DNA of 35,548 nucleotides from Tropicibacter alexandrii (GTDB taxonomy: Bacteria; Pseudomonadota; Alphaproteobacteria; Rhodobacterales; Rhodobacteraceae). The notes below the pieces were generated by a model, which ran no database searches, had not been told where the DNA came from, and saw nothing but the letters and a program-made list of their open reading frames with translations. Where the stretch lies: NCBI RefSeq assembly GCF_003667315.2, contig NZ_RCTZ02000030.1:1-35548 (forward strand), given 5' to 3'. Shown here one piece after another: positions 8,069 to 17,245 of the stretch (position 1 is its first letter; each line of letters begins with the position of its first letter). The position numbers and the translations under genes are program-made.

Positions 8069-9079
8069 ATGACCAAGGGCCAGAGTTTCTACGCTTGTTG
8101 CCTTGCCTTGGCCCTGCTTGCAGGGCAGGGGGGCGCCCAGAACTTCGATGCACCGCCAACGCAGGAGCCGATCGGGCAGGCGGACAAGCCGCCCGTGATT
8201 CAGCCGAACCCAGCGGTCGTTGAAGATAGCGTATTGGGCATCAATCCTGCCGCTGAGGCCGCCCCTGAGCCGAACGCCGTGGGTGAACCGGTGGACATGC
8301 TCAGAAGCGAGGCGGAACCTGTGCCAGCCGGCGAAATCGAGGTTGATCTAAACGACAAATCAGCGCCTGTCGCAGAATCAGAACCTCGCTCCGCCAGTCC
8401 AGAACTCGCAGCTTGCAACGCAAGCAACGAGGCGCTGGTTGCTGTGATCCAAGACCTAACCAAAGATGTCCAATGCCTCAATGTCACAGAATTGCGTGCG
8501 GAACTCGGAACTTGCACCGGAAATCTGAACGACGCAAACGTGGAACTGCGGGTGCAAAAGAAATCCAATATTCGCCTGAACGAAGCGCTTGCCGCATGCG
8601 AAGATGCGAGAGTATCCGAAGAGGCCGTGGCCGAGTTGGAGGCGCGCCTGCTTGCGGCGCGAGCGGACTTGGAGCAGGTCCGCAAGGAACTGGACTTCTC
8701 CGAAGTCGAACGCGACGCGGCGCAAACCGCCCTTGCCAAAGCCGAAGCGCAGGTTGCGCGGCTTGAAGAGCGCCTGACCTTGCAGGGCATCACGCCGGAG
8801 CCGGACTTTGCCTATGCCGGTGGAGTGTCTGACAGCTTTGTCTTGCCGAGCGACGCAGCGGCGCTTGTGCGCCCCGAGCTTCGTCTGCCGGTCGACCGCT
8901 GTGCCGAGGCGTTGGAATGGCTTGACACGCGCAAAGGCATAGACCGGCCGTTTTTGACGCAGCTTTGGGTTTGGGAGCGCCCCGATGCAGACCCTCAGGT
9001 TTGTGCGCCCAGACAAGGTGGCGGGGTGATCATAAAGCCGAACCCACGCGAGCAGGCGCATGTTGTAATTTTCAGGTGA
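8069..9079 (+). CDS. Secreted coiled-coil protein
   Basis: 336 residues. A signal peptide spans about 1-23. A Pro/Ala/Glu-rich region of low complexity follows (to about 115), then a long coiled coil (about 120-235) with regular heptads rich in Leu, Ala, Glu and Arg, and a compact C-terminal domain of about 95 residues containing two cysteines and several aromatic residues. The gene begins 4 bases after the ABC-permease stop, with CAGGAG as ribosome site. By analogy with EnvC or adaptor proteins that couple FtsX-type permeases to periplasmic targets, it could be the mechanical partner of the preceding transporter. This rests on order and architecture only. Confidence 0.78.
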   Translation: MTKGQSFYACCLALALLAGQGGAQNFDAPPTQEPIGQADKPPVIQPNPAVVEDSVLGINPAAEAAPEPNAVGEPVDMLRSEAEPVPAGEIEVDLNDKSAPVAESEPRSASPELAACNASNEALVAVIQDLTKDVQCLNVTELRAELGTCTGNLNDANVELRVQKKSNIRLNEALAACEDARVSEEAVAELEARLLAARADLEQVRKELDFSEVERDAAQTALAKAEAQVARLEERLTLQGITPEPDFAYAGGVSDSFVLPSDAAALVRPELRLPVDRCAEALEWLDTRKGIDRPFLTQLWVWERPDADPQVCAPRQGGGVIIKPNPREQAHVVIFR

Positions 9080-9088
9080 GGGGAGAAC

Positions 9089-11278
9089 ATGAATAACGCG
9101 TTCAAAACCATTGCAACCGGGCTCTTCCTTGGGATCGGCTCGGGCCCTGCACTGGCCCAAGACATTCCGACCTTCGATTGCAAGGCGGGGATTGAGATGC
9201 TCGCCGGGGACAATGGCAAAATAATGACAGGAATTGATGAACAACCGGTGACGCTTCTCGTCAGCAACCGTCTCAGGACGGAGATAGGTGATCCTAATGA
9301 TCCCGTTTCTTTGATTGAAAATTGGGACAGGGACGGACCAATCGTGGCAGGATCGGCTCAGGCCATGCTTGATGGGACGACGCTCTCATGTGCATTTATG
9401 CTAGCCGAATTTCGTGTGGGAGAGTCGCAGCAGGCGGACGAAATCGGGCACCTGATCACGGATACGAAAGAGCGTTCTGCGCGATATCCGATATTTCTTC
9501 TACAAAAAGTGAACACCTCGGAAACACATGACCGGTTTTTGTCGGGCTGGCGCAACAGTGCATACCGTATTGGGGTCAGCTTCAAGCCTATATCCAGTGC
9601 TGGCCGAACGCTAGCAGAGGCATCGACCTTCACAAAAGCAGATTTTTTGGGGTCGGATTGGCGTGGTTCACGAGGAAAGGTTAATCACGTGTCATTCGAT
9701 ATGGATGTGTTCATGAATCGAGTTGCAAGCGACGAGTTGCGAGCCAGGCTTGAACCATACAAAGACGTTGGACAGGTGACCCGAGGGGCGATCATCCTGT
9801 GTGAGCCAGCTTGCGAGATCTTCGCCGGGCTGAGTGTAGATGCGTCCGGAAACGGCCAGCCCATTGCCCAAGATAAGGCTACGGGCGGCAATTTTGGCAG
9901 AAGCGACAGCCGCGCTGCCATTGACGAAGCTGTCGAGGGGATCATTTCGCCGCCGCCGAAACCGATTGACGGCGGCGCGGTTACCTTCGGACTGTTCAGC
10001 GAGAATTCCAATGGCAAGCTGTCGGCAATTGATGTGGACAGGTTCGGCAAGGACGGTCTGGCTTGCTTGGTAAGAGGAATGACGCAGCCAGCCACCATCT
10101 TTACAAGCGAACCGGACTGCACTGCTGGCATGTTGGACTTGATCGCGCGGGACGCGGCGCTTGTCGAAATTGATACCGATGGCAATTGGATACTTAAAAA
10201 AGGTGCCGCGCTGGTCGAACCCGATTCCATAGCTGTCAAGTTGCCTGCTGGGGGAAATCCGTCGCAATGCACACTGGATTTCGTCTATCAATCTAGGTCG
10301 GGACAGGTCCGAACTGTATTTCTTGACCCCGTTTCAGGTGCGCAAGGCCTGTTCTCGGGGCATTTCGCCGATCCGGTTGCACAGCAGAACGGCACCGTCA
10401 GTGGCACCATAAAGGTCAATGATGTTGCCGCCTGCGGAAGCGGCGACCAAACCGTGACACTGCCCGCCGCGCTGGTTCTAGACTTGAAGCTTGGCGGTGA
10501 TACCGGCGGGGGGCGTGGGATTGCTTACCTTTTCGCGCAGAATGCATCCGAGTTGGAAGACAAGATCGGCCCTTTCTCGTCACAAGCTGATCAAGTGGCT
10601 CGTCCAATTGTAACCGCGCTTGGAGATGCACATGATCGAATGACGGCAGATTACGGAGACAAGCCGTGGCTTTTGACCAGTGCATCCCTTGACAAAGGCG
10701 GCCCTGCCAGCCCATTGCCGCTAATCGACCTGAAAGCAGAGGTTCTGCGGGATCAGGTGGGACAACGCTTGAAAGAGGGTATTATCGACAGTGGAGCGCT
10801 GCATAGCATTGCTGATACCCGTCTTCCCAATCGAGTCGATGACATTCTGCGGCAGCTATCGGTTTTGGCAGAAAATGCCAGTGACAGTGGCTTGCAAAGG
10901 CTGGATATCGTTATGATCGGGGTTCTGGCCGCCAATCCAACGGACGTCTTGCCAGATACCTGTGGCGACAAGATTTATGATCGGATCGCTGATAGCGTGT
11001 CCAAGATCGATGAGCTTGAGGTTGTTCTGCACCTGTTCCCCTTGCTGAAGCTTAAGGCCGGACAGGACGGCGTTTTGCCTAACATGCGTCCAATGGCGCT
11101 GTCGGCGAGTGCTCCAAGCGGGCTGGGCGGCCCGTATGCATGCGCAAGCGCCCAAGATCATCTGAGGGTTTACCCTTTTGTTGTCGAGTCGTGGCGCAGC
11201 GCTGAACCGGCGATGGCACGCTATGGAGTGGCGTTGGGTGATCAGGTCTACTCTGTCTTGGAGGATATCGTGAAATGA
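9089..11278 (+). CDS. Large secreted protein of unknown function
   Basis: 729 residues with a signal peptide ending near ALAQ (about 24), preceded by a good GGGGAG. I see no catalytic motif I can name. The mature protein looks mixed alpha/beta, with cysteines scattered in pairs (for example CEPAC near 239-243), a Pro-rich linker (SPPPKP) at about 290, and a C-terminal alpha/beta segment from about 520 onwards. It overlaps the start of the VWA gene by 4 bases (ATGA), so the two are probably made in step and may act together in the periplasm. Family not recognised. Confidence 0.75.
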   Translation: MNNAFKTIATGLFLGIGSGPALAQDIPTFDCKAGIEMLAGDNGKIMTGIDEQPVTLLVSNRLRTEIGDPNDPVSLIENWDRDGPIVAGSAQAMLDGTTLSCAFMLAEFRVGESQQADEIGHLITDTKERSARYPIFLLQKVNTSETHDRFLSGWRNSAYRIGVSFKPISSAGRTLAEASTFTKADFLGSDWRGSRGKVNHVSFDMDVFMNRVASDELRARLEPYKDVGQVTRGAIILCEPACEIFAGLSVDASGNGQPIAQDKATGGNFGRSDSRAAIDEAVEGIISPPPKPIDGGAVTFGLFSENSNGKLSAIDVDRFGKDGLACLVRGMTQPATIFTSEPDCTAGMLDLIARDAALVEIDTDGNWILKKGAALVEPDSIAVKLPAGGNPSQCTLDFVYQSRSGQVRTVFLDPVSGAQGLFSGHFADPVAQQNGTVSGTIKVNDVAACGSGDQTVTLPAALVLDLKLGGDTGGGRGIAYLFAQNASELEDKIGPFSSQADQVARPIVTALGDAHDRMTADYGDKPWLLTSASLDKGGPASPLPLIDLKAEVLRDQVGQRLKEGIIDSGALHSIADTRLPNRVDDILRQLSVLAENASDSGLQRLDIVMIGVLAANPTDVLPDTCGDKIYDRIADSVSKIDELEVVLHLFPLLKLKAGQDGVLPNMRPMALSASAPSGLGGPYACASAQDHLRVYPFVVESWRSAEPAMARYGVALGDQVYSVLEDIVK

Positions 11279-13794
11279 ATATCTTAAAATTTTTTTTTAG
11301 ACAGGTGTTGGTTACGGCTACGGCGCTCGTTGCCGTCTTTGCGGGCCTGCAAGCAAGGGCGCAAGTTGGGCTTCCCCCTGGGCAACTATCGCTGAACGAT
11401 ACGACGCAATGCGCTGCGCTTGGTGAAGCGCTAAATGGCAATGAGAGCGGCGGTCAGTGGCTGATCGGTTCGGATGTCACATTTTACGGGCAATCCAATG
11501 CGCGCCAACCTATCGACACACGGGATGGTTTATTCGAACCAGTCGGGTGTTATAGCGAGGTCGATCTTGGCAGTACGCGGCGGATTTTTGTTGCCAATGG
11601 TGACCGCAGCCTGTGCGGCTGGGTCGATGCCAGTCAATTGCTGGATCCTCACGCCCTGTCAGATCGCAAGAGCGCCGTTTGCGAAACGCCTCGGGCCATG
11701 AAACTCGAAGACTTCTGTTCGCCGGAAAATGCCCGGTTCAGCGAGAACCTGATCGACTGCAATGGTGTGCCGCGCGGTTTGCGTGCCAAAGGTGTTTTGA
11801 TGGGCTCGACGCTGGAAACAGAAACTGGGCCTTACCCGTTCATGACGGCGCCAGTAGGTGGCCGCCAATTGGATTCACGGCTGTTCTTTTCGGTTCTGGA
11901 AATCCACGATCTGGCGATGGGGGATCGCAACGCGCCCATGGCGTTGGTGGGTGACGGCGAAGGCGATATGTTCGGTTGGATCAACCTTCGGGCTATCCAA
12001 CTTTGGCCGACGCGCATCGGCCTTTACTACGACCAAGCGGGTGAAGGGCGAATGTTTCAGGATCAGAAATCGATGATCCAACATATGCGTGATGGTGGCC
12101 AAACCCGACCGACAATCGAGCCTGACCTTTCCCCATCCGAGCTTTCTTCTTTTTTGCATGGGAATTTGCCACCTTTGTCTTACCCGCTCGTGCGGATTTC
12201 CAGCCCGGACTTGGTTGGCAGTCATCCTGATGACCTGCCTGCCTATCACGAGGTGATCTTTCTAGGCAAATCGGGCGAAGGCTCTGCTACGCAGCTTATG
12301 TCCGAAGCACAGCTGGCGCGCGAGGTCGACAAGATCAACCAGCTTAATGTGATGCTTGTCATCGACACGACGGAAAGCATGCGGCCATATCTTTCGGCAG
12401 TGCAATCAGGCATTGGCGAGTTCGTGCGCAGCTATAGGTCCCGCAGCCTTAACGCCTCGAACCGGCTACCAGACCTGCGGGTTGGGGTCTATGCCTATAG
12501 CGATTTCCAATCGAACGGGGCAACGGCGATGCTTGACCCGATTGTCGCCCAAGAAATCATGCCACCCTCGCGTATCGAGACCGGTTTCGATATCGACGCG
12601 CGCCTCGCTCGGGTGGCAGAGCATACCGGGCTCAACGATGCCGCAGGTGGGTTTCCCGAAGCGGCCCTAGAGGCCGTTGTGCAATTGTCCGCCGGTTTCG
12701 AGCAAAACCGTGCCTGGTTCGCTGACGGCCCGAGGATCGTCATCCACATGGCCGACCACGGCAGCCGGCCAGCCTTGAACCTGAACGATGTGATAGCACG
12801 TCTGAACGCACGGAACGTGTATTACCTGCCGGTCGCCATTTCGACGGATGACGAGGGAAACCCACGCCGCACCACCGCACGCGAGGACTTTGTCAAGCAG
12901 GCGCTGACAGTGTTTGCCCCCAATGTCGAGGGCAGCAATGCTTCCGACTTCATGCCAGTGATAGATTTCCGGGATGATGGAGCATTGACTGCAAATACAG
13001 TTCAGGCGCAGTTGGATCTGGCCATGGATACTGTTCTTGACGCCACCAACCAACTGCGGGCGCGGGTAACGGGCCGTAGCCCTAAGGATGAGGTTCAGGA
13101 CGCGGTGGCCTCACGGATACGGATTGATGACCAGATTCTAGAGGATCGCGGGCTAAACCCCGATGATATCGTTATATTCGCAGAAGCCAGTACTGGTTTC
13201 GCGCCCAGAGAATTATACCACAATGGTCTATTCAAGACAATTAATTGGACCTATTCTGTCGCGCTCGAACCGAAACAGGCTTCCGACCTCAAGGATCAAT
13301 TTTCGGCCATGTGCCGCGCTGTCGGCGCGCCGGATCAAGAAGAACAGTTCAGACGCCTGGTTGTTCGACTGGCTGAGAGCTTCTCAGGCGATCAGGTCGT
13401 CTCAAATGACGATGTTTTGGCTATACTGTCGGACCTAGCCGAAATTCCGGGCGCAAATCGCAGCTTGTTGGCACAATCACCCCAGACCTTGATTAGCCGT
13501 GCGAAAAGCATCGATCCGGTTGTTGTGGACAAGTTGCGGCAGGATGTTTGCTGGGTCAGCTATCATCTGGGTAACATGAGCGCAGGCCTATATGCGCGCC
13601 CAGAGCAACTGGCATGGAATGGCAGCGAATTCGCGCCGAAGGTGGGCGAACAACCCAGCGGGCGCACATATACGTACAAACCGATCGTCGGGGCGGAGAC
13701 GGTTTATTTGCCGAACTTCTTTTTCTACCTATCGGATTACGCTGAGAGGACATCGGAAGAACCGTCTGGGCCGTGCATTTTCGACTGCAACTGA
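11275..13794 (+). CDS. Secreted VWA-domain protein with SH3-like N-terminus
   Basis: 839 residues. A signal peptide (about 1-29) is followed by two segments ending in GW-(V/I)-x-x-x-x-(L/I) (CGWVDASQLL near 114-123, FGWINLRAI near 233-241), the usual end of bacterial SH3-like domains. A VWA domain occupies about 355-600: the MIDAS motif reads DTTES at 364-368 (D-x-T-x-S rather than the common D-x-S-x-S), with a further metal-site candidate Asp at 494. The rest is helical with several cysteines. VWA domains usually bind a partner through a divalent metal. The gene overlaps the previous one by 4 bases (GGAGG at 11,260-11,264) and ends the operon. VWA confidence is high; SH3-like is tentative. 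Confidence 0.87.
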   Translation: MNILKFFFRQVLVTATALVAVFAGLQARAQVGLPPGQLSLNDTTQCAALGEALNGNESGGQWLIGSDVTFYGQSNARQPIDTRDGLFEPVGCYSEVDLGSTRRIFVANGDRSLCGWVDASQLLDPHALSDRKSAVCETPRAMKLEDFCSPENARFSENLIDCNGVPRGLRAKGVLMGSTLETETGPYPFMTAPVGGRQLDSRLFFSVLEIHDLAMGDRNAPMALVGDGEGDMFGWINLRAIQLWPTRIGLYYDQAGEGRMFQDQKSMIQHMRDGGQTRPTIEPDLSPSELSSFLHGNLPPLSYPLVRISSPDLVGSHPDDLPAYHEVIFLGKSGEGSATQLMSEAQLAREVDKINQLNVMLVIDTTESMRPYLSAVQSGIGEFVRSYRSRSLNASNRLPDLRVGVYAYSDFQSNGATAMLDPIVAQEIMPPSRIETGFDIDARLARVAEHTGLNDAAGGFPEAALEAVVQLSAGFEQNRAWFADGPRIVIHMADHGSRPALNLNDVIARLNARNVYYLPVAISTDDEGNPRRTTAREDFVKQALTVFAPNVEGSNASDFMPVIDFRDDGALTANTVQAQLDLAMDTVLDATNQLRARVTGRSPKDEVQDAVASRIRIDDQILEDRGLNPDDIVIFAEASTGFAPRELYHNGLFKTINWTYSVALEPKQASDLKDQFSAMCRAVGAPDQEEQFRRLVVRLAESFSGDQVVSNDDVLAILSDLAEIPGANRSLLAQSPQTLISRAKSIDPVVVDKLRQDVCWVSYHLGNMSAGLYARPEQLAWNGSEFAPKVGEQPSGRTYTYKPIVGAETVYLPNFFFYLSDYAERTSEEPSGPCIFDCN

Positions 13795-13888
13795 ACCGGC
13801 AGACTGAAGTTATGAGTGCACCTACCGGCTATATGCACAAATCCTGTGTCGAATTCATCCCGTGAATCCAGCATGGTAGCTGGGACGC

Positions 13889-14082
13889 ATGAGCAGACCG
13901 GCACCGCCCGCCTAGATGACAAGGAACTGGCCAGCTTACAACGAAGCACTGAAGCTCCCTGGCTCACTGACGATCTGGTTCGATCCTGAGATGATCTGGG
14001 ATGCTGCGCCGTCAGTCAGGCCTGGCCGCCAACAGACCTAAAGTGGCACCGCCATCCAGACGTGCCTGAGAATGGGTCAGCC
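13889..14082 (+). pseudogene. IS5-family transposase, N-terminal fragment with nonsense codons
   Basis: Reading from the ATG at 13,889 gives MSRPAPPA, a stop, then MTRNWPAYNEALKLPGSLTI and WFDPEMIWDAAP, another stop, then SGTAIQTCLRM. This matches the well-known N-terminus of IS5-family transposases of the NWPAYNEAL...SLTIWFDPEM type. Two in-frame TAG/TAA codons and loss of everything after the AIQTCL segment mark it as a remnant. It begins about 95 bases after the VWA gene, so insertion may have removed whatever originally followed the operon. Confidence 0.75.
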
Positions 14083-14196
14083 TTGAACTATATTCAAGTT
14101 GCTGATTTGGCGTGAGAACGGCGTGATTTCATTGGCCTTGCGCCGCAGGTTTTCATAGAATTTCCTGCAGAGACCCTGCAATTTCGGACTGCCGCC

Positions 14197-14609
14197 GTGA
14201 AGCACTGCCACCGCGCCACGGAACAGGACTATCTGTTGCGGTCTCGCCTCGTCGATATGATCGACATGCGCCACGAGTTGGTAAAACTGTCCGAGCTGAT
14301 CGACTGGGAGTGGTTTGAGCGGGAATGGGCGGAATTTTTCCCGTCGAAGGAAGGCCGATCGGTAACGCATCCAAGGCTGGTGGTCGGGTTAATGTACCTG
14401 CAGCATGGATATCGCTTGGCGGATGATGCAGTTGTCGCACGCTGGATCGCGAACCCGTACTTTCAGCACTTCATCGGCGAGACGTTCTTTGAGGATCAAC
14501 CACCGATCCACCCATCGGCGTTGAGCCGCTTGCAGGACCGGATCGGTAAAGAGGGTGCGGAATGGCTGCTGACCAAGACGATCGAAGCGGACCGGGCCGG
14601 TCTGGCTGA
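14197..14609 (+). pseudogene. IS5-family transposase, N-terminal fragment (second type)
   Basis: About 137 residues matching the N-terminal domain of IS5-group transposases: an LVKLSELIDWEWFEREW segment, then HPRLVVGLMYLQHGYRLADD, WIANPYFQHFIGETFF and the HPSALSRLQDRIG helix. The catalytic DDE portion is absent; the frame runs into unrelated sequence near 14,600 and stops at 14,619. The start used is a GTG, and the true N-terminus of the original gene may differ. Just upstream, at 14,082-14,098, there is a perfect 6-base inverted repeat (CTTGAA...TTCAAG), which may mark an old element end. It is a different IS5 subgroup from the neighbouring fragment. Confidence 0.8.
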
Positions 14610-14962
14610 TTGCGCATAGTCAGGGTGGCAACTTCGCCCTCGAAGCCGCCGCGCGTCACCCTGAATTCTTCAAGGGCGTGGTCATCATCGAGCCGGCGTC
14701 TGCGCCCGAGGACATCGGAAAAGCGAAACAGGTGCCCCATCTGTTCGTATGGGGCGACTATATCGAGAACTCGCCCACCTGGGTTTCTTACCGCGAACGG
14801 GCTGACGCCTATGCCGCTGCGCTCGTCAAAGCTGGTGGGGTTGTCGAGACGCTTGATCTGCCGGCCAACGGTATTCCTGGCAACTCGCATGTCCCAATGA
14901 TGGATGTGAATTCGGACCACGTCGCAGATTTGGTTCGGGCGTGGATTGACAGGATAAGATAA
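14609..14962 (+). pseudogene. Alpha/beta-hydrolase, C-terminal fragment
   Basis: The frame from 14,612 starts AHSQGGNFALEAAARHPEFF, which contains the nucleophile-elbow pattern (x-H-S-x-G-G) of alpha/beta hydrolases such as esterases. It continues through VVIIEPASA, a core strand VPHLFVWGDYIE, and a late GNSHVPMMD segment that supplies the expected catalytic His, ending at TAA 14,960-14,962. The N-terminal half with the oxyanion strand is missing, and no start codon precedes the elbow. The IS5 fragment joins it at about 14,605, so it was truncated by insertion and deletion. Part of the frame can be read as a 94-residue ORF starting at 14,678, but that would lack the nucleophile. Confidence 0.75.
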
Positions 14963-15239
14963 AGGTTTTCGGGACTTACTCGGATGGCTGCTCCGATGCC
15001 CCGAAATTTTGACCTTCATTCCCGATGTCTACCACGGTTCTCATTTAATCCAATGATCGAGTGGATACGGACTGGGAACCGTGCGCATTGACAATTTTCA
15101 TATGAAAACGACCAACGTGGACAAATCGTGTTTCCAGAACAGGTACTGCACACCCTAAGACCATCGGAAGAATGCTATCCGCCGTGTAAATGTCCACCTT
15201 CGGCTTTTGTGGTTGACCTGCCCCCTGCTGGCCCCTCAT

Positions 15240-15964
15240 TCATAACGAGAGTCTGCAGGTTGTATTTTGGTATTCCGGTTCCGTATCTGGCGCAAGCGCG
15301 CCGGGCGCGGAGCCCTCAAATTGCTCAAGCGCTCGGCGCGCTTGCTGCGGTGTCTGGTTGGCCAAGGACGAGTGCGGCCTGACCGTGTTGTAGTCGTAGC
15401 GCCACAAGGCCAGCTTCCTGCGAACATCGTCGAGGCTGTCGAAGATCTCCTCGTTCAGCAACTCGTCCCGGAGGCTGCCGTTGAAGCTTTCGATGAAGGC
15501 GTTCTGCTGCGGCTTGCCCGGATCGATGTAGTGCCACGGTACGGAGTTCTCGTCGGCCCATTTCAGGATGGCCCGACTGGTGAACTCGGTGCCGTTATCG
15601 CTGACAATGCAGCCGGGCTTTCCGTAAATCCGGATCAGGGCGCTGAGCTCCCTGGCGACCCGTGCGCCGGAAAGGCTGGTGTCCGCTACGAGGCACAGGC
15701 ATTCCCGGGTGCAATCGTCGATGACCGCCAGGATCCAGAACTTCCGCGAGGCACCGAAGCTGTCGGATACAAAGTCCAACGACCAGCGTGCGTTGGTCCG
15801 CGCGGCAACCGGCATCGGCACCCTCGTGCCGCGCGCCCGTTTCCGGCCTCGCCGCTTTTCACGGACAGCCCGTCCTCGCGGTAGATCCGGTAGAGCTTCT
15901 TGTGATTCATGACCATGCCCTTGCGCTCCAGCAGGACGCCGATCCGGCGGTAGCCGAACCGTCG
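15240..15964 (-). pseudogene. IS3-family orfB transposase, C-terminal part with frameshift
   Basis: On the minus strand from 15,964 the reading is [17 protein letters not shown], then [19 protein letters not shown] one-base loss in the CTTTTC run at 15,855-15,860 shifts the frame, which resumes as [11 protein letters not shown] and the DDE integrase core: [16 protein letters not shown] and the Glu in [14 protein letters not shown], ending NTTCRLSL. All three catalytic residues are present, but in a frame separate from the N-terminus. This makes the protein non-functional unless ribosomes slip at the A run. The N-terminal piece lies beyond the inserted element. Confidence 0.88.
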
Positions 15965-16243
15965 ACCATTGTCCTCGGACCATGTATGGATGGCTCCCGC
16001 GGGGCAAGGGCGTGTCGGTTGAAGCTGGCATGATTTCGGCTGCGGCCATGTATACGGCGTCTCGATTGCAGCATGGTGGCTGCGCGCCCTGATGAAAGTC
16101 CGCGGTCGCTTCGGTCCCAATCAATGGCACGCGCTCTCTGGCGCTCCGGTCCGAACAGGGTGTCCTCGGCGATGTGTCCGTCATTTGCCATCATCTCACG
16201 ATGCACTTGCCTTTCTGGAGGGGCGTGTGGCCCCTGATCGTGT
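15965..16243 (-). ncRNA. Predicted bridge/seek RNA region of the IS110-type element
   Basis: IS110-family transposases use a structured RNA encoded in a non-coding end of the element to choose target and donor. In IS1111-type members it is encoded downstream of the transposase. This 279-base arm has no ORF of its own and lies in that position. I have not folded it and cannot define the RNA ends. The assignment is by family knowledge and position only. Confidence 0.45.
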
Positions 16244-17245
16244 TCAGGCGGTGGTGGCCGCCCGGAATTCCGTCTTTTTCTTCATCAGCGCGTAGGCCGT
16301 GCGCGCAATGCGGTTGGCCAGGGCGATCGCGGCCTGTTTCGGTTTCTTGCGCTGAATGATCTTCCACAGCCAGTCTTCGCCGGGCTCGCCACGGCGCCGG
16401 GCGCTGACCTGCGCGATGGCGCCAAGATAGAGCAGTCGGCGCAGATACCTGTTTCCCATCTTGGAGATGCGCCCCAGCCTTTCCTTGCCACCGGTGGAAT
16501 GCGGTCGCGGAGTCAGGCCCAACCAGGCAGAGATATCCCGTCCCGACTTGAAGTCGGCGATGTCGGGCAGCGCCGAGACCAGCGCACTGGCGGTGATCGG
16601 GCCGATCCCGGGGATCGTTTGCAGACGTTGCGCATCTTCATTGCCACGGGCATCTGCACGGATGTCGGCGGTGAGGCCCTCGATCTTCTTCTGCGTGTGG
16701 ACCAGTTGATCGGCGAGCAGGTTCAGGGCCTTGCGCGCTGGCGCCGGCAGATCGGCCCTGTCACATGCTGCGATCAGACGCTCGACGTTGTGAAACCCCT
16801 TCGGGACGACGATCCCGAACTCGCCCAGATGCGCACGCATGGCGTTCACGACCTGGGTCTGCTGGCGCACCAGAAACTCCCGCGCCTTATGGGTCATGAG
16901 CCGGGCCTGCGTGTCCTCGCTCTTCACGGGGACAAACCGCATCGAGGGGCGGGATACTGCCTCGCAAATCGCTTCCGCGTCGGCCGCATCGGTCTTGCCC
17001 CGTTTCACATAGCTGGGCTGCATCAGCCGAACCTCATGCCCGAGCTTGATCAATTCCCGGGCCCAGTAATGCGCGCTGGCGCAGGCTTCCATGCCGATCA
17101 GACACGCCGGCTGGCGCTGAAAGAACTCGAGCATCTGGCTGCGTCTGAGTTGACGGCGCAACGAGGGACGACCCTCGGCGTCAACACCGTGCAGCTGGAA
17201 AACGGACTTCGCCAGATCGATCCCGATCGTGATAACCTCGTTCAT
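16244..17245 (-). CDS. IS110-family transposase (apparently intact)
   Basis: 333 residues from the ATG at 17,243-17,245 (MNEVITIGIDLAKSVFQLHG). The N-terminal RuvC-like domain has the DEDD set at D10, E53, D86 and D89. A helical linker (about 100-200) follows, then the HhH motif IPGIGP (211-216) and the C-terminal domain with AWLGLTPRPHSTGGK, where S250 is the likely nucleophilic serine. Length and all key residues fit a working enzyme. AAAGGGAG lies just upstream of the start. It is the only transposase in the window without visible damage, and it sits within, and in the same orientation as, the broken IS3 orfB. Confidence 0.92.
   Translation of the reverse strand: MNEVITIGIDLAKSVFQLHGVDAEGRPSLRRQLRRSQMLEFFQRQPACLIGMEACASAHYWARELIKLGHEVRLMQPSYVKRGKTDAADAEAICEAVSRPSMRFVPVKSEDTQARLMTHKAREFLVRQQTQVVNAMRAHLGEFGIVVPKGFHNVERLIAACDRADLPAPARKALNLLADQLVHTQKKIEGLTADIRADARGNEDAQRLQTIPGIGPITASALVSALPDIADFKSGRDISAWLGLTPRPHSTGGKERLGRISKMGNRYLRRLLYLGAIAQVSARRRGEPGEDWLWKIIQRKKPKQAAIALANRIARTAYALMKKKTEFRAATTA

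Noticed and set aside
1164-13794. Zorya-type anti-phage system
   Set aside because: A MotA-like channel is present, but no cytosolic nuclease or helicase effector genes; the other products are exported or membrane proteins.
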